This document shows positions 1-8,703 of a DNA stretch of 64,000 nt, in pieces (position 1 is the first letter of the stretch; every line of letters starts with the position of its first letter). Location of the stretch: contig NZ_CP073766.1 in assembly GCF_018255755.1 (NCBI RefSeq), forward strand, positions 7,066,501-7,130,500, written 5' to 3'. Under the pieces are notes generated by a model. That model saw only the letters and a program-made list of their open reading frames with translations. It had not been told where the DNA came from and did no database searches. Origin of the DNA: Chitinophaga sp. HK235 (lineage in GTDB: Bacteria > Bacteroidota > Bacteroidia > Chitinophagales > Chitinophagaceae). Position numbers and translations under genes: made by a program.

Positions 1-90
1 ATCAACCAGACCTTTATCTACATACTTCTTGCAACCCGCAGCTGCGAGCGCAATTGTCAATATAATGGGTAAATATTTACGTTTTCTCAT
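1..90 (-). CDS. SusD/RagB-family lipoprotein, N-terminal fragment
   Basis: The first 90 bases, read on the minus strand, give a 30-residue N-terminus: a basic start (MRKRKY), a hydrophobic stretch and a lipobox-like AAAGC followed by KKYVDKG. This is the usual start of a SusD-type surface lipoprotein, and it lies 11 bases downstream of a SusC gene on the same strand, the standard SusC-SusD order. The rest of the gene lies outside the window, so the substrate cannot be judged. The SusD assignment rests on position and lipoprotein signal, not on a folded domain. Confidence 0.8.
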   Translation of the reverse strand, partial: MRKRKYLPIILTIALAAAGCKKYVDKGLVD

Positions 91-101
91 GTTGCTGTTT
101 T

Positions 102-3100
102 TTAGAAGTTCACCTGTAAACCACAAGACCATGTTTTCTGGAACGGCCAGGTTCTGCCGAAGATGCCGGCTTCACCGGTAGTGATTTCCGGATCGAGCGG
201 TAAGCCAACATTAGAGATGGTCGCGATATTCTGGGCGCTACCGTAAATGCGTACACGTTGTAAATGCGCGCGTTTGGTCCATGCATCCGGCAGCGTATAG
301 CCGAGGGTGATATTTTTCAGACGCAGGTAAGCGAGGTTCAGCAGATATTTTGACTGAGGGTAGAAGTTATTGCTACCGTCCAGGGAAGTCAGACCAGGTA
401 TTTTACCATTGTTGTTGCCTGGATAAGGGTTTGGATAACGGGCATCCTGATTTTCCGGTGTCCAGAAATCGATTTGGTGTGCGTACAGGATGTCGCCAGC
501 GCGGTACATCGGAGTTGTTACGTCTCCCTGACCCCAGTAATCCATTTTACCTACACCCTGGAACAGCACGTCCAGATCGAATTGTTTGTAGCTGGTGCCG
601 AGGCGGATGCTATACTGGTAGCGTGGACGGGAGTTACCGATACGTTTCAGGTCACCATGATCGGTGAGGGTACCTTTACCGCCATCGATTACGCCGTTGC
701 CATCGAGGTCTTTGTATTTGATGTCGCCGGGACCGAATTTGAAGTTGCCACTAACCAGTTTGGACTGATCAGGAGAATTTTTAACATCGTCATCTGATGT
801 GAAATAACGGTCGGTTTCAAAGCCCCAGATTTCTCCGAGCACCTGGCCTTTATAGTTTTGGGTGAGGAGCATGGAAGGATTGTTCCATTCTGTAACAACG
901 GTTTTGTTGTCCCAGAAAGAGAGGGTACCATATACGGTCCAGTCTTTTTTCAGGCTGTAGTTACCATCTACAGATATTTCATAACCACGGGTACGCAGGC
1001 TGCCGTCATTAATTCTGGGAGCGCTTGCACCGAAAGCACCTGGTACTGCTTTACTGGTGATCATGCCATCGTTTACACGTTGGTACCAGTCGAAGGTTAC
1101 GTTGATGTGATTATTGAGCAGGCTGATATCTGTACCGAAATCGAGGGTGCGTACTTTTTCCCATTTAAGACTCTCACTAACCGCAACAGGTGTTCCGGCA
1201 CCCAGTGCATAACTGTTGCCCACCATCCAGTTGACGTTGCTGGTGTTGATAGCAGGGATATAGTATTTTCCGCCAAGGTCCAGGTTACCCAGGGTACCAT
1301 AGGACGCACGGAGCTTCATGTCGGACACTATTTTGCGGAAGGGCTGCATGAAGTTTTCCTCGGTGATGCGGTAACCAGCAGAAACGGATGGGAAAAATGC
1401 CCAACGGTCGTGTGCGGGGAAAGAGGCGGCGCCATCATATCTGCCGTTCAGTTCCAGCAACCATCTGTCTTTGTAGCTATAGTTCACTCTACCGAACATA
1501 CCTGCATAGGCGGTGATGTAATGGTAGCCACCAACAGTCTGGTCACCTACAGCAAGCGGAAGTTCAGCTTTGGTAGGGTCCAGCGGTGAACGTCTGGAAG
1601 CAGAGAAACCGAGGGTGTCAGTATCTTCAGCGTTCATACCGGCCATTACTTTCAACTGATGGTCTTTGCTCAGCTTTTTATCGTAGGTGGCGTAGATGTT
1701 GAAGGTATTTGTTTTGTAACGGCTGTTTCTGTAGGTAACGATGTCGTTTGCATCGCCGCCAACGCTGGCGAGTGGCATATTAGACTGCCAGAAGTCCCAC
1801 AGCATTACTTTTCCACCTACTTCATGACGTACAATGTTATCGCGGCCAATAGTGTAGTCAGCACGTACGTTCAGGTCTTTAGTGAGTTTCAGGGTAGCAC
1901 CCAGATTTACGCGGCTGTAGTTGTCTGTCACCGTATTGGTATTGGCGTTGGCCATGAAACCGGGTGTATGGCGGAAATATTTTCCCTGGTAGGTGCCGTA
2001 AGGGAAGTAGGCTCCCCAGCGCCACATATACTGGAAGTAGGGCTGATATTGGTAAGGAGCGTCGTATTCGTAGTTACGGTACATCATCTTCAGGTCCAGG
2101 TCCAGCCATTTGGTAACAGCGGCATTCAGGGCACCGGTGATGTTGTATTTTTTCATGTTGTCGGGGTTGAGTTTCATAACACCACCCGCATCGTTAAAGC
2201 TACCGGAGAGGTAGTAGGAAAGTTTTTCACTTCCGCCCTGTACGTTCAGGTTATGGATTTGCTGAGCGGTCCATTTTTTAAACATGATGTCCTTCGGGTT
2301 CCAGACGCGGTAGAAATAAGCGGGGCTGGTGGCTGTGGGGAGATCAAAGTCTTCACCAGGAACCATTTCCATGCCCTGACGGTTGTTGGCATATTTCTCT
2401 TTCCAGTTGATGATACCATCACGCAGTTTTGTCAGCTGCATACCGAACAGTTCGGGAGAGGCAGGACCGGTACGTTTGGCGGCATTGATCATTCCGGTGA
2501 GTTCGGCTACCGGATCTGCAAAGTCGGGCAGGCTGGTAGGAGAGTTCCAACCAAAGTTGTTGGAGTAGGTGATTTTTGTCGGCATGTTACGCACACCTGA
2601 CTTTGTTTTGATCAGGACTACCCCAAAAGCGGCGCGGGCACCATAGATGGAGGTGGAGGCGGCGTCTTTCAGTACGGAAATACTTTCAATGTCTTCCGGG
2701 TTGATCAGTGTCAGGTCTGGTGTTTCCACGTTATCTACCAGGATCAGCGGACGGCTGGTACCGTTGAGGGAGCCGGCGCCGCGGATGTTGATAGAAGGGC
2801 TTGCGGTCAGTCCTCCGTTGGAATACTGGATGTTGAGGCCCGGAGAGATACCCTGCAATGCTTTGGAAGGATCTGTGATCGGTCTTCCCTGCATGGTTTT
2901 GCCGATGTCAACGGTGTTTACAGCACCGGTGAGATTGGCTTTTTTCTGTGTACCGAATCCTACAACGACTACCTGCTCAAGAGAGCGTTGGTCAGGTGCA
3001 AGGAGGATGTGCAATGCGTTTTTGCCAACAGAAACATCTTGTGGCTGGTATCCGATGAAGGTTACGTGTACCACAACAGTGCCTGCAGGCGCGTCTAATG

Positions 3101-3272
3101 AAAATTTACCGTTGACATCTGTTACGGTACCCTTTTTACCGGCCATGACAGTGGCCCCGATAATTGGTTGCTGGTTGTTCTTGTCCAGTACAGTCCCGGT
3201 GACCATCTGCTGGGCCCAGGAACTCGCACAAACCAGCAAAAAACTGAAAATGAAAAGTAGCCTTTTCTTCAT
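102..3272 (-). CDS. SusC/RagA-family TonB-linked outer membrane protein
   Basis: A 1056-residue TonB-dependent outer membrane transporter of the SusC type, which with SusD imports glycans or peptides. A signal peptide ends near residue 20 (ASSWAQ). It is followed by a carboxypeptidase-regulatory-like beta domain (about 23-95), the SusC hallmark VVVVGFGT (101-108), a plug domain (about 115-225), and a beta-barrel ending in aromatic F (LQVNF). There is no N-terminal STN domain, so direct anti-sigma signalling is not expected. The partner SusD starts 11 bases downstream. A DeoR-type regulator is divergent across about 300 bases and is a candidate controller. Substrate cannot be assigned. Confidence 0.95.
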   Translation of the reverse strand: MKKRLLFIFSFLLVCASSWAQQMVTGTVLDKNNQQPIIGATVMAGKKGTVTDVNGKFSLDAPAGTVVVHVTFIGYQPQDVSVGKNALHILLAPDQRSLEQVVVVGFGTQKKANLTGAVNTVDIGKTMQGRPITDPSKALQGISPGLNIQYSNGGLTASPSINIRGAGSLNGTSRPLILVDNVETPDLTLINPEDIESISVLKDAASTSIYGARAAFGVVLIKTKSGVRNMPTKITYSNNFGWNSPTSLPDFADPVAELTGMINAAKRTGPASPELFGMQLTKLRDGIINWKEKYANNRQGMEMVPGEDFDLPTATSPAYFYRVWNPKDIMFKKWTAQQIHNLNVQGGSEKLSYYLSGSFNDAGGVMKLNPDNMKKYNITGALNAAVTKWLDLDLKMMYRNYEYDAPYQYQPYFQYMWRWGAYFPYGTYQGKYFRHTPGFMANANTNTVTDNYSRVNLGATLKLTKDLNVRADYTIGRDNIVRHEVGGKVMLWDFWQSNMPLASVGGDANDIVTYRNSRYKTNTFNIYATYDKKLSKDHQLKVMAGMNAEDTDTLGFSASRRSPLDPTKAELPLAVGDQTVGGYHYITAYAGMFGRVNYSYKDRWLLELNGRYDGAASFPAHDRWAFFPSVSAGYRITEENFMQPFRKIVSDMKLRASYGTLGNLDLGGKYYIPAINTSNVNWMVGNSYALGAGTPVAVSESLKWEKVRTLDFGTDISLLNNHINVTFDWYQRVNDGMITSKAVPGAFGASAPRINDGSLRTRGYEISVDGNYSLKKDWTVYGTLSFWDNKTVVTEWNNPSMLLTQNYKGQVLGEIWGFETDRYFTSDDDVKNSPDQSKLVSGNFKFGPGDIKYKDLDGNGVIDGGKGTLTDHGDLKRIGNSRPRYQYSIRLGTSYKQFDLDVLFQGVGKMDYWGQGDVTTPMYRAGDILYAHQIDFWTPENQDARYPNPYPGNNNGKIPGLTSLDGSNNFYPQSKYLLNLAYLRLKNITLGYTLPDAWTKRAHLQRVRIYGSAQNIATISNVGLPLDPEITTGEAGIFGRTWPFQKTWSCGLQVNF

Positions 3273-3541
3273 GTTTCTTGATTTAGATGTTGGCTGTTTT
3301 AAATAGTTTTTAAATATAACGTGTTGAAATACAGATGATTATTATGATTATTGTCTAGCATTATGGTTATGGTCAGAACGCGGCATAGTTTTTCAGGTAC
3401 ACGGAATCTTGCATTTATCTGCGTTTTGTCGCATGAATGTAGTATAAAAATTTTTGAAAAAGGAGCAAGTTAAGGGAAATTGCGTTTATTTAATGCGAAA
3501 AACTGCTAAAACACGCATCGTTAATTTGAATTAGAATTTTT
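3273..3541. other. Intergenic region between divergent SusC and DeoR-type genes
   Basis: About 270 AT-rich bases hold the promoters for the SusC operon (leftward) and the DeoR-type gene (rightward). I see no open frame, tRNA or strong hairpin. The likely operators of the neighbouring regulator lie here but I cannot name them from sequence alone. Confidence 0.5.
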
Positions 3542-3549
3542 TAAATTTG
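3542..3549 (+). promoter_or_regulatory. Bacteroidota -7 box for the DeoR-type gene
   Basis: TAAATTTG matches the TAnnTTTG consensus. It covers the GTG at 3549, so transcription should start after that codon. This argues for the ATG at 3576 as the true start. A TTTG at 3525-3528 is closer than the usual -33 spacing, so the upstream element is uncertain. Confidence 0.5.
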
Positions 3550-3575
3550 TGAGCAAGCAAAAAATTCCCCATAGC

Positions 3576-4325
3576 ATGTTGAAAGAAGAGCGTCAGGCTT
3601 TTATAATGAAGCAGATCAACCTGCACAACAAAGTTTTGTCAACCGATATCAGCGCCATGCTCAGTATTTCTGAAGACACCGTCCGACGCGACCTGAAAGA
3701 AATGGCAGAAGAAGGTAAGGTATTGAAAGTACATGGCGGCGCCATCGGCCGCTCTTTTCATTATCCTTTTAATGAAGGCAATACTGTATATGCGCAAGCT
3801 GCAAAAAAGCAAATAGCCGAAAAAACACTCAAACTACTGAAAAACGATATGGTCATCCTCACCGGCGGCGGCACCTCCATGATAGAACTGGCCAAAGCCA
3901 TCCCGGAAAACCTGAGAGCGACGTTTTTCACTATCAGTCCCCTGGTAGCCCTCCAGCTGGTGGAACATCCCAATCTTACCGTGATCACCATCGGTGGGCA
4001 ACTATCCCGCAGCTCCCATATTCATATAGGCGCCAGCGTTATCAACCAGCTGGCAGATATTAAGGTAGATCTCTGTCTGCTGGGAGCCAATGGTTTTTCC
4101 GTACAGGATGGTATGACAGAATCAGACTGGGAAGTGGTACAGGTGAAAAGAGCTATGCTCAGGGCTTCAAAAAAAATGGCTGTCCTCAGTATTGCAGAAA
4201 AACTGAATTCTTCCCAACGCATGAAAGTGTGTGATGTTAACCAGATCAACTATCTGATTACAGAACTGGAACCCGACAACCATTTCCTGGCTGCCTATCA
4301 GCATCTTGACCTGCAGTTGTTTTAA
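3576..4325 (+). CDS. DeoR/GlpR-family transcriptional regulator
   Basis: About 249 residues. The N-terminal DeoR-type winged helix-turn-helix begins MLKEERQAFI and includes SEDTVRRDLKEMAEEG followed by KVHGGA, the family's signature linker. The C-terminal part is the DeoRC sugar-phosphate-sensing domain (LTGGGTSMIELAKAI, LLGANGFS, DGMTESDWEVVQVKRAM). An in-frame GTG at 3549 would add nine residues, but it lies inside a -7 promoter box, so ATG 3576 is preferred. Members usually repress sugar catabolic genes and respond to phosphorylated sugars. The divergent SusC/SusD operon is a plausible target; this is inferred from position only. Its stop overlaps the stop of the convergent permease. Confidence 0.9.
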   Translation: MLKEERQAFIMKQINLHNKVLSTDISAMLSISEDTVRRDLKEMAEEGKVLKVHGGAIGRSFHYPFNEGNTVYAQAAKKQIAEKTLKLLKNDMVILTGGGTSMIELAKAIPENLRATFFTISPLVALQLVEHPNLTVITIGGQLSRSSHIHIGASVINQLADIKVDLCLLGANGFSVQDGMTESDWEVVQVKRAMLRASKKMAVLSIAEKLNSSQRMKVCDVNQINYLITELEPDNHFLAAYQHLDLQLF

Positions 4326-5212
4326 TGGGCGAGCATCTTACCGGTCTTATGCTGCCAGGCCACCCTGGCCATCTGCAATACCACCGATAATACAATGCAG
4401 GCCAGTCCGACATAGAAAGCGCCATTGAGGAGTTGGTTCTCATGAAAGAGAATAAACGCCATCACAATGCTATACACCGGTTCCAGATTAAAACAGAGGT
4501 TTACGGTAAAAGGAGAGATTTTTTTCAGTGCATTCATACTCAGTGTGTACATGCATATCGTGCAGAGCCATGCCAGTACCAGCAAGTAGATAAAATCGGA
4601 AGTGCCGGGTATAAAAGAGGTTACGGGGAAAAAATGCAGGTAAAACGGCAGGGCGACAGATAGTACCACCAGGCCGGTTGATAATTCATAAAAGGTAATG
4701 GTATTGGTATCAAAACGTTTGACCAGGCGTTTGTTGTACACGGTGAACAAAGCGGCGAACATGGCGGAGATGATGCCGAGTATAATACCGGTGCGGTATT
4801 GTGTGTCGAAATGGAAAATCAGCAAAATCCCGAAAAGTGTCAGCATGCTGAGCAGCATTTCGACGATATCAAAACGGCGGCGGTTGAGCAGCGGGTCAAA
4901 AATGGCTGTAAAAAGGCTTGTCAGCGAAAAACAGATTACTCCGATAGAGACGTTAGAATATTTGATGCTGCCATAAAAAAACAGCCAGTGTAAGGCTACT
5001 ACCACGCCTGTAGCACCTATCGGCAGAATATCTTTCCAGGGCAGTTTACGGAAGGTGCCCTGCAGGCGGAACAATATGTACATGGTCACCGAAGTGAGCA
5101 GCAACCGGTACCATACCAGCAGACCTTCATTCAAAGAGATAAGTTTGCCTAAAATGCCGGTAAATCCTGCAAGAAATACAGAAAGATGCAGCTGGAGAAA
5201 TGCTTTTTTCAT
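4322..5212 (-). CDS. EamA/DMT-family transporter
   Basis: A 296-residue integral membrane protein starting MKKAFLQLHLSVFLAGFTG. It has about ten hydrophobic segments and the two-fold EamA repeat typical of drug/metabolite transporters (for example ISLNEGLLVWYR in the first half and ISPFTVNLCFNLEPVYS in the second). An upstream in-frame ATG at 5278 would add 22 polar residues ahead of the first membrane helix, which is unlikely. Such proteins export or import small metabolites; the substrate cannot be read from sequence. The gene converges on the DeoR-type regulator, and the two stop codons overlap within a TTAA. Confidence 0.88.
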   Translation of the reverse strand: MKKAFLQLHLSVFLAGFTGILGKLISLNEGLLVWYRLLLTSVTMYILFRLQGTFRKLPWKDILPIGATGVVVALHWLFFYGSIKYSNVSIGVICFSLTSLFTAIFDPLLNRRRFDIVEMLLSMLTLFGILLIFHFDTQYRTGIILGIISAMFAALFTVYNKRLVKRFDTNTITFYELSTGLVVLSVALPFYLHFFPVTSFIPGTSDFIYLLVLAWLCTICMYTLSMNALKKISPFTVNLCFNLEPVYSIVMAFILFHENQLLNGAFYVGLACIVLSVVLQMARVAWQHKTGKMLAH

Positions 5213-5313
5213 TTTATCAGTCAGAATGACCTGCGTTGAAACCGGCAGGAAGCACGGGTTCGCACCTACGAAGTTCATCTTCGCGGGGCCGCATGTTTCC
5301 TGCCGATTTATCC

Positions 5314-6054
5314 TTAGTTGGTAACTCTTTTTTTATAGTTACGGAAAAGACTTTGCCACTGAATTTTTAATACACCTAATACACCTTCCTTAATGATACC
5401 TTTGCTCATTTTGGAATATCCTTCGCGGCGGTCTTTAAAGGTAATGGGTACTTCTGCAATGGTAAAGCCAAGTTTCCAGGCGGTAAATTTCATTTCAATC
5501 TGGAAGGCATAGCCTACAAACTGGATCTGGTCGAGGTTGATTGCTTCCAGCACGGTATTCCGATAGCATACAAAACCGGCGGTAGGGTCTTTTACCGGCA
5601 TCCAGGTGATCATCCCTACATAAACAGAGGCGCCGTAGGACAGTACGGCACGGTCCCATGGCCAGTTTTCAGTTTTACCTCCTTTGACATAGCGGGAGCC
5701 TACAGACACATCGGCGCCACCTTTGGCGCAGGCGTCGTATAGCCGTACCAGGTCCTTGGGGTTGTGGGAGAAATCCGCATCCATTTCAAAGATGTACTGG
5801 TAACTTCTGGCCAGTGCCCATTTGAAACCATGGATGTAAGCGGTTCCCAGCCCTTGTTTGCCGGAACGTTCTTCCAGGAACAGTTGTCCGGGATACTCGC
5901 TTTGCAGCGATTTTACAATATTACCTGTACCGTCAGGAGAACCATCGTCCACAATCAGGATATGGAAATTCTGCTGTAAGGAAAATACAGCGTCAATGAT
6001 GTTGCGGATATTATCCTTCTCATTGTACGTAGGAATAATGACAAGCTTTTCCAA
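5314..6054 (-). CDS. Polyprenol monophosphomannose synthase-like glycosyltransferase (GT2)
   Basis: A 246-residue GT-A fold enzyme of the dolichyl-phosphate mannose synthase type. Motifs in order are IPTYNEKDNI (nucleotide-binding start), LIVDDGSPDGTG, EMDADFSHNPKDL (DAD metal site), GSRYVKGG and FKDRREGYSKMSKGI near the C-terminus. The length matches single-domain bacterial Ppm1-like enzymes without a membrane anchor. It would transfer a hexose from a nucleotide sugar to a polyprenyl phosphate for later periplasmic glycosylation or lipid decoration. The exact sugar is inferred from family only. It is a monocistronic-looking gene between the permease and the exonuclease. Confidence 0.88.
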   Translation of the reverse strand: MEKLVIIPTYNEKDNIRNIIDAVFSLQQNFHILIVDDGSPDGTGNIVKSLQSEYPGQLFLEERSGKQGLGTAYIHGFKWALARSYQYIFEMDADFSHNPKDLVRLYDACAKGGADVSVGSRYVKGGKTENWPWDRAVLSYGASVYVGMITWMPVKDPTAGFVCYRNTVLEAINLDQIQFVGYAFQIEMKFTAWKLGFTIAEVPITFKDRREGYSKMSKGIIKEGVLGVLKIQWQSLFRNYKKRVTN

Positions 6055-6127
6055 TTCAGCCGATAAAGTTTTGTGTACTGCGAAAATAGTTCAATTACGA
6101 CGCAAGATACCCCGTTCCTGAAAAATA

Positions 6128-6901
6128 TTACAGTTTTTTTAACATCATATTGTGATAGATTTCTGACAGTTTCTGCTTGGTATTGAGCGGAAAATCTGCC
6201 TTCATCATCCAGTCATAGTATTGAGGCTCAGCCTTCAGCACTTCTTTTACGGGGCGTCCTTTGTATTTACCGAAGTTGAATACTTCCTGTCCGCCCTGCA
6301 TAACGATACGACGGGCAAAGTCGATGTATTCTTCTTCTTTGGTAAAGTCTGCCAGTCCATCGATATCCTGCTGGAGGTGTTCGTAGCGGCCCAGCTGGGC
6401 TTCCAGGATCTCGTAGGTGGCGAGGGCGTCCGCTTCGGCGCTGTGGGCGTTTTCCAGTTGTTTGTCGCAATAGAATTTGTAGGCAGCGGCCAGCGTTCTT
6501 TTTTCCATCAGGTGGAAGATGCGCTGAACATCCACAAATCTGCGTTTGGAGACATCAAAGTCCATTTCTGCACGGAGGAACTCTTCTACCAGCAGCGGAA
6601 TATCGAAGCGGTTGGAGTTGTATCCGGCGAGATCGCAACCATCCATGAACATTTTCAGTTCGTTGGCCGCCTGTTTGAAGGTCGGCGCATCTTTCACGTC
6701 TTCGTCCTTAATACCATGAATTGCTGTAGATCCTGCCGGGATGGGCATTCCCGGATTGATACGTTTTACTTTGTTTTGGATGGATTTATCAGGGAATACT
6801 TTGATGATAGCAATTTCGATGATACGGTCTGTGGCCACGTTGGTACCGGTGGTTTCCAGATCTATTACGGCCAGCGGCCTTTTGAGGAGCAAAGAAGGCA
6901 T
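6128..6901 (-). CDS. DnaQ-like 3'-5' exonuclease with C-terminal DUF3820-type domain
   Basis: A 257-residue DEDDh exonuclease. The ExoI motif VIDLETTGT carries D14 and E16; ExoII is NSNRFDIPLL; ExoIII is HSAEADA, the H-x4-D pattern. After the nuclease core (about 1-170) comes a short module with FNFGKYKGRPVKEVL and YYDWMMKADFPLNTK, the DUF3820/exonuclease-X-like C-terminal pattern found in many Bacteroidota homologues. It is a stand-alone proofreading or repair nuclease, not the replicative polymerase subunit itself. It may be co-transcribed with the Mur ligase gene 57 bases upstream on the same strand. Confidence 0.9.
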   Translation of the reverse strand: MPSLLLKRPLAVIDLETTGTNVATDRIIEIAIIKVFPDKSIQNKVKRINPGMPIPAGSTAIHGIKDEDVKDAPTFKQAANELKMFMDGCDLAGYNSNRFDIPLLVEEFLRAEMDFDVSKRRFVDVQRIFHLMEKRTLAAAYKFYCDKQLENAHSAEADALATYEILEAQLGRYEHLQQDIDGLADFTKEEEYIDFARRIVMQGGQEVFNFGKYKGRPVKEVLKAEPQYYDWMMKADFPLNTKQKLSEIYHNMMLKKL

Positions 6902-6958
6902 TATTGATTATTTATGGATTTTGTTATTTTTTTATTTTAATCCCGCAAATGTAGGGTA

Positions 6959-8317
6959 TTATTTGTGTAGCAGCTTCCCCAGTGATGGGAAATCCAGTCC
7001 GTCATAGGTGCCGGAGCTCATCAGGAGGAGGTTGGCATCGTGATAGTTCTGTTCCTCCAGGAAGGCTTCCAGCCGGGCTCTGTCGTTGAAGATATGGAGA
7101 TCTGTGCGGCCAAATTTTTCCATGATCAGTTCGGGAGCCAGGTCGGGCATACGTTTTATTTCGAGGGCATGTTTGCTGTAAAATACTACGGCCACGTCGG
7201 CGGCTTCCAGTGCTCCCTGGTATTGGGAGAGGAAGCTGGCATTGAGGCTACTGTAGGTATGCAGTTCAAGCACGGCGATGAGCCTGCGCTGCGGGAATTG
7301 CTGCCGGGTGGCTTCCATGGTGGCTTTTACCTTGGAAGGGGCATGGGCAAAGTCGCGGTAGATGACGCTGTGGTCGTTTTTAGCGACCAGTTCCAGCCTT
7401 TTGGCAGCACCTCTGAAAGAGGCGATGGCGGCCAGGAAGGCCTCGTCTGACAGTCCCAGTTCGTTGCATACCAATTTGGCAGCGTGCATATTGAGGAGGT
7501 TATGTTCCCCGAATACTTCCAGGTCAGCATATCCTTCATCAAAAAACACGCGGGTCACGCCGTCCCGGATCATGTGGATGGGCGTGGTATAAGGTATCAG
7601 CCTGAGATGGCGTCCTTCGGCGGCCACGAGGCTGCTGAGGGCGGTGTCGCCACTGTTGTAGATCAGTACGCTGCCCGGCTCCATCTGACGGATGAAGAGG
7701 GCGAACTGCTCCTCGTAGATGTCGTAAGTAGGGAAAACGTTGATATGATCCCAGGCGATGCCGGTGAGTATGGCAATCTGCGGATGCAGGAAGAGGAATT
7801 TGGGTCTTTTTTCGATGACGGAAGCCGGGTATTCATCTGCCTCGCAGACGATGAGCGGTGCGTCGGTGATGTTAACAGACTGGTTAAATCCTTCCAGTTT
7901 AGCGCCTACGAGGTAGTCGAAAGCCTGCTGGTTGTATTGCAGCACATGCATGATCATGGCGGTGGTGGTGGTTTTACCATGACTGCCACCTACGGCTACC
8001 CTCGTTTTATTTTTACTTTCCTGGTAGATATATTCCGGGAAAGAGTAGATTTTGAGTTGCAGTTCCCGGGCGCGGATGAGTTCAGGATTGTCTTCCCGGG
8101 CATGCATGCCTAATATGACCGCGTCGATATCGGCGGTGATGCGGGCGGGATCCCAGCCGATGGTGGCGGGCAGTATGCCTGCCTGCCGGAGATTGGACAA
8201 TGCCGGTTCAAATATCTCGTCGTCACTGCCTGTCACCTCATAACCTTTATGCCTGAGTGCAATGGCCAGCTGGTGCATCACACTTCCACCAATTGCAATA
8301 AAATGTACTTTTGCCAT
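6959..8317 (-). CDS. mpl: Mpl-type Mur ligase (UDP-MurNAc:tripeptide ligase)
   Basis: A 452-residue Mur ligase. The N-terminal Rossmann domain has HFIAIGGSVMHQLA and EVTGSDDEIFEP; the ATP-binding P-loop is GGSHGKTTTTAM; the central domain has CEADEYPASVIEKRPKF and GIAWDHINVFPTY; the C-terminal domain has YRDFAHAPSKVKAT. The AHAPSKV motif and the initial IGGSVM fit Mpl, which recycles murein tripeptide onto UDP-MurNAc, better than MurC. In Bacteroidota these are often labelled peptidoglycan synthetase. The start is the only reasonable ATG. Confidence 0.87.
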   Translation of the reverse strand: MAKVHFIAIGGSVMHQLAIALRHKGYEVTGSDDEIFEPALSNLRQAGILPATIGWDPARITADIDAVILGMHAREDNPELIRARELQLKIYSFPEYIYQESKNKTRVAVGGSHGKTTTTAMIMHVLQYNQQAFDYLVGAKLEGFNQSVNITDAPLIVCEADEYPASVIEKRPKFLFLHPQIAILTGIAWDHINVFPTYDIYEEQFALFIRQMEPGSVLIYNSGDTALSSLVAAEGRHLRLIPYTTPIHMIRDGVTRVFFDEGYADLEVFGEHNLLNMHAAKLVCNELGLSDEAFLAAIASFRGAAKRLELVAKNDHSVIYRDFAHAPSKVKATMEATRQQFPQRRLIAVLELHTYSSLNASFLSQYQGALEAADVAVVFYSKHALEIKRMPDLAPELIMEKFGRTDLHIFNDRARLEAFLEEQNYHDANLLLMSSGTYDGLDFPSLGKLLHK

Positions 8318-8327
8318 AACCGGGAAT

Positions 8328-8425
8328 ATTTTTGATTTACGATTTATTAATTTTTGATTTTGAGATTTGATCAGAACTCGCTTCAGTCCTCAAAATCGAA
8401 AATCAGAAAATCGAAAATCAAAAAT
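8328..8425. repeat. Long imperfect AT-rich inverted repeat (word-iterated)
   Basis: Arms 8328-8365 and 8388-8425 are complementary at about 33 of 38 positions. Each arm is made of repeated GATTTT/CGATTTT-like words. The element sits between divergent genes (Mur ligase and the small lipoprotein), upstream of both. Three similar hairpins occur in this window at 13145, 16449 and 22082. Confidence 0.7.
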
Positions 8426-8432
8426 GGTATAG

Positions 8433-8462
8433 TTGTTTTTTTTAATGTATTATTTATATTTG
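8433..8462 (+). promoter_or_regulatory. Bacteroidota promoter upstream of small lipoprotein/ytxJ
   Basis: TTG at 8433-8435 and TATATTTG at 8455-8462, separated by 19 bases, match the Bacteroidota -33/-7 arrangement. Transcription would begin near 8469, ahead of the ATGs at 8515 and 8551. Confidence 0.6.
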
Positions 8463-8550
8463 CAAAATAACGTTACAAAAGACTATTAAAAAAGTTGTCG
8501 TATCATAAATTCCTATGAAATTTCGTTTACTTATTAAATCTTCTCCCATT

Positions 8551-8700
8551 ATGAAATCGTTTGTAAGAATTTTGGGCTGCGCAGGTATGGTATGTATCTT
8601 TGCAGCTTTCTTAACATCGTGCGCAAGCCGTCAGAAATTAGGTTGTCCAATGAGGGGAATGGCGAAGGCTCCAGCCGTACATCACAGTAAAATCAGCTAA
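8551..8700 (+). CDS. Small secreted lipoprotein, unknown function
   Basis: A 49-residue product (61 if the upstream ATG at 8515 is used). From MKSFVRILG a hydrophobic segment runs to a lipobox-like FLTSC, leaving a mature peptide of only about 27 residues with a second Cys (KLGCPMRGMAKAP). The extra 12 residues from 8515 would precede an already complete lipoprotein signal, so 8551 is preferred. It ends 3 bases before ytxJ and shares its promoter, which suggests a link to the bacillithiol redox protein. I do not recognise a family. Confidence 0.65.
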   Translation: MKSFVRILGCAGMVCIFAAFLTSCASRQKLGCPMRGMAKAPAVHHSKIS

Positions 8701-8703
8701 CTA

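Noticed and set aside
858..2600. Long plus-strand open frames across the first SusC gene
   Set aside because: They are antisense to a complete SusC with signal peptide, plug and barrel; their products show no family features.
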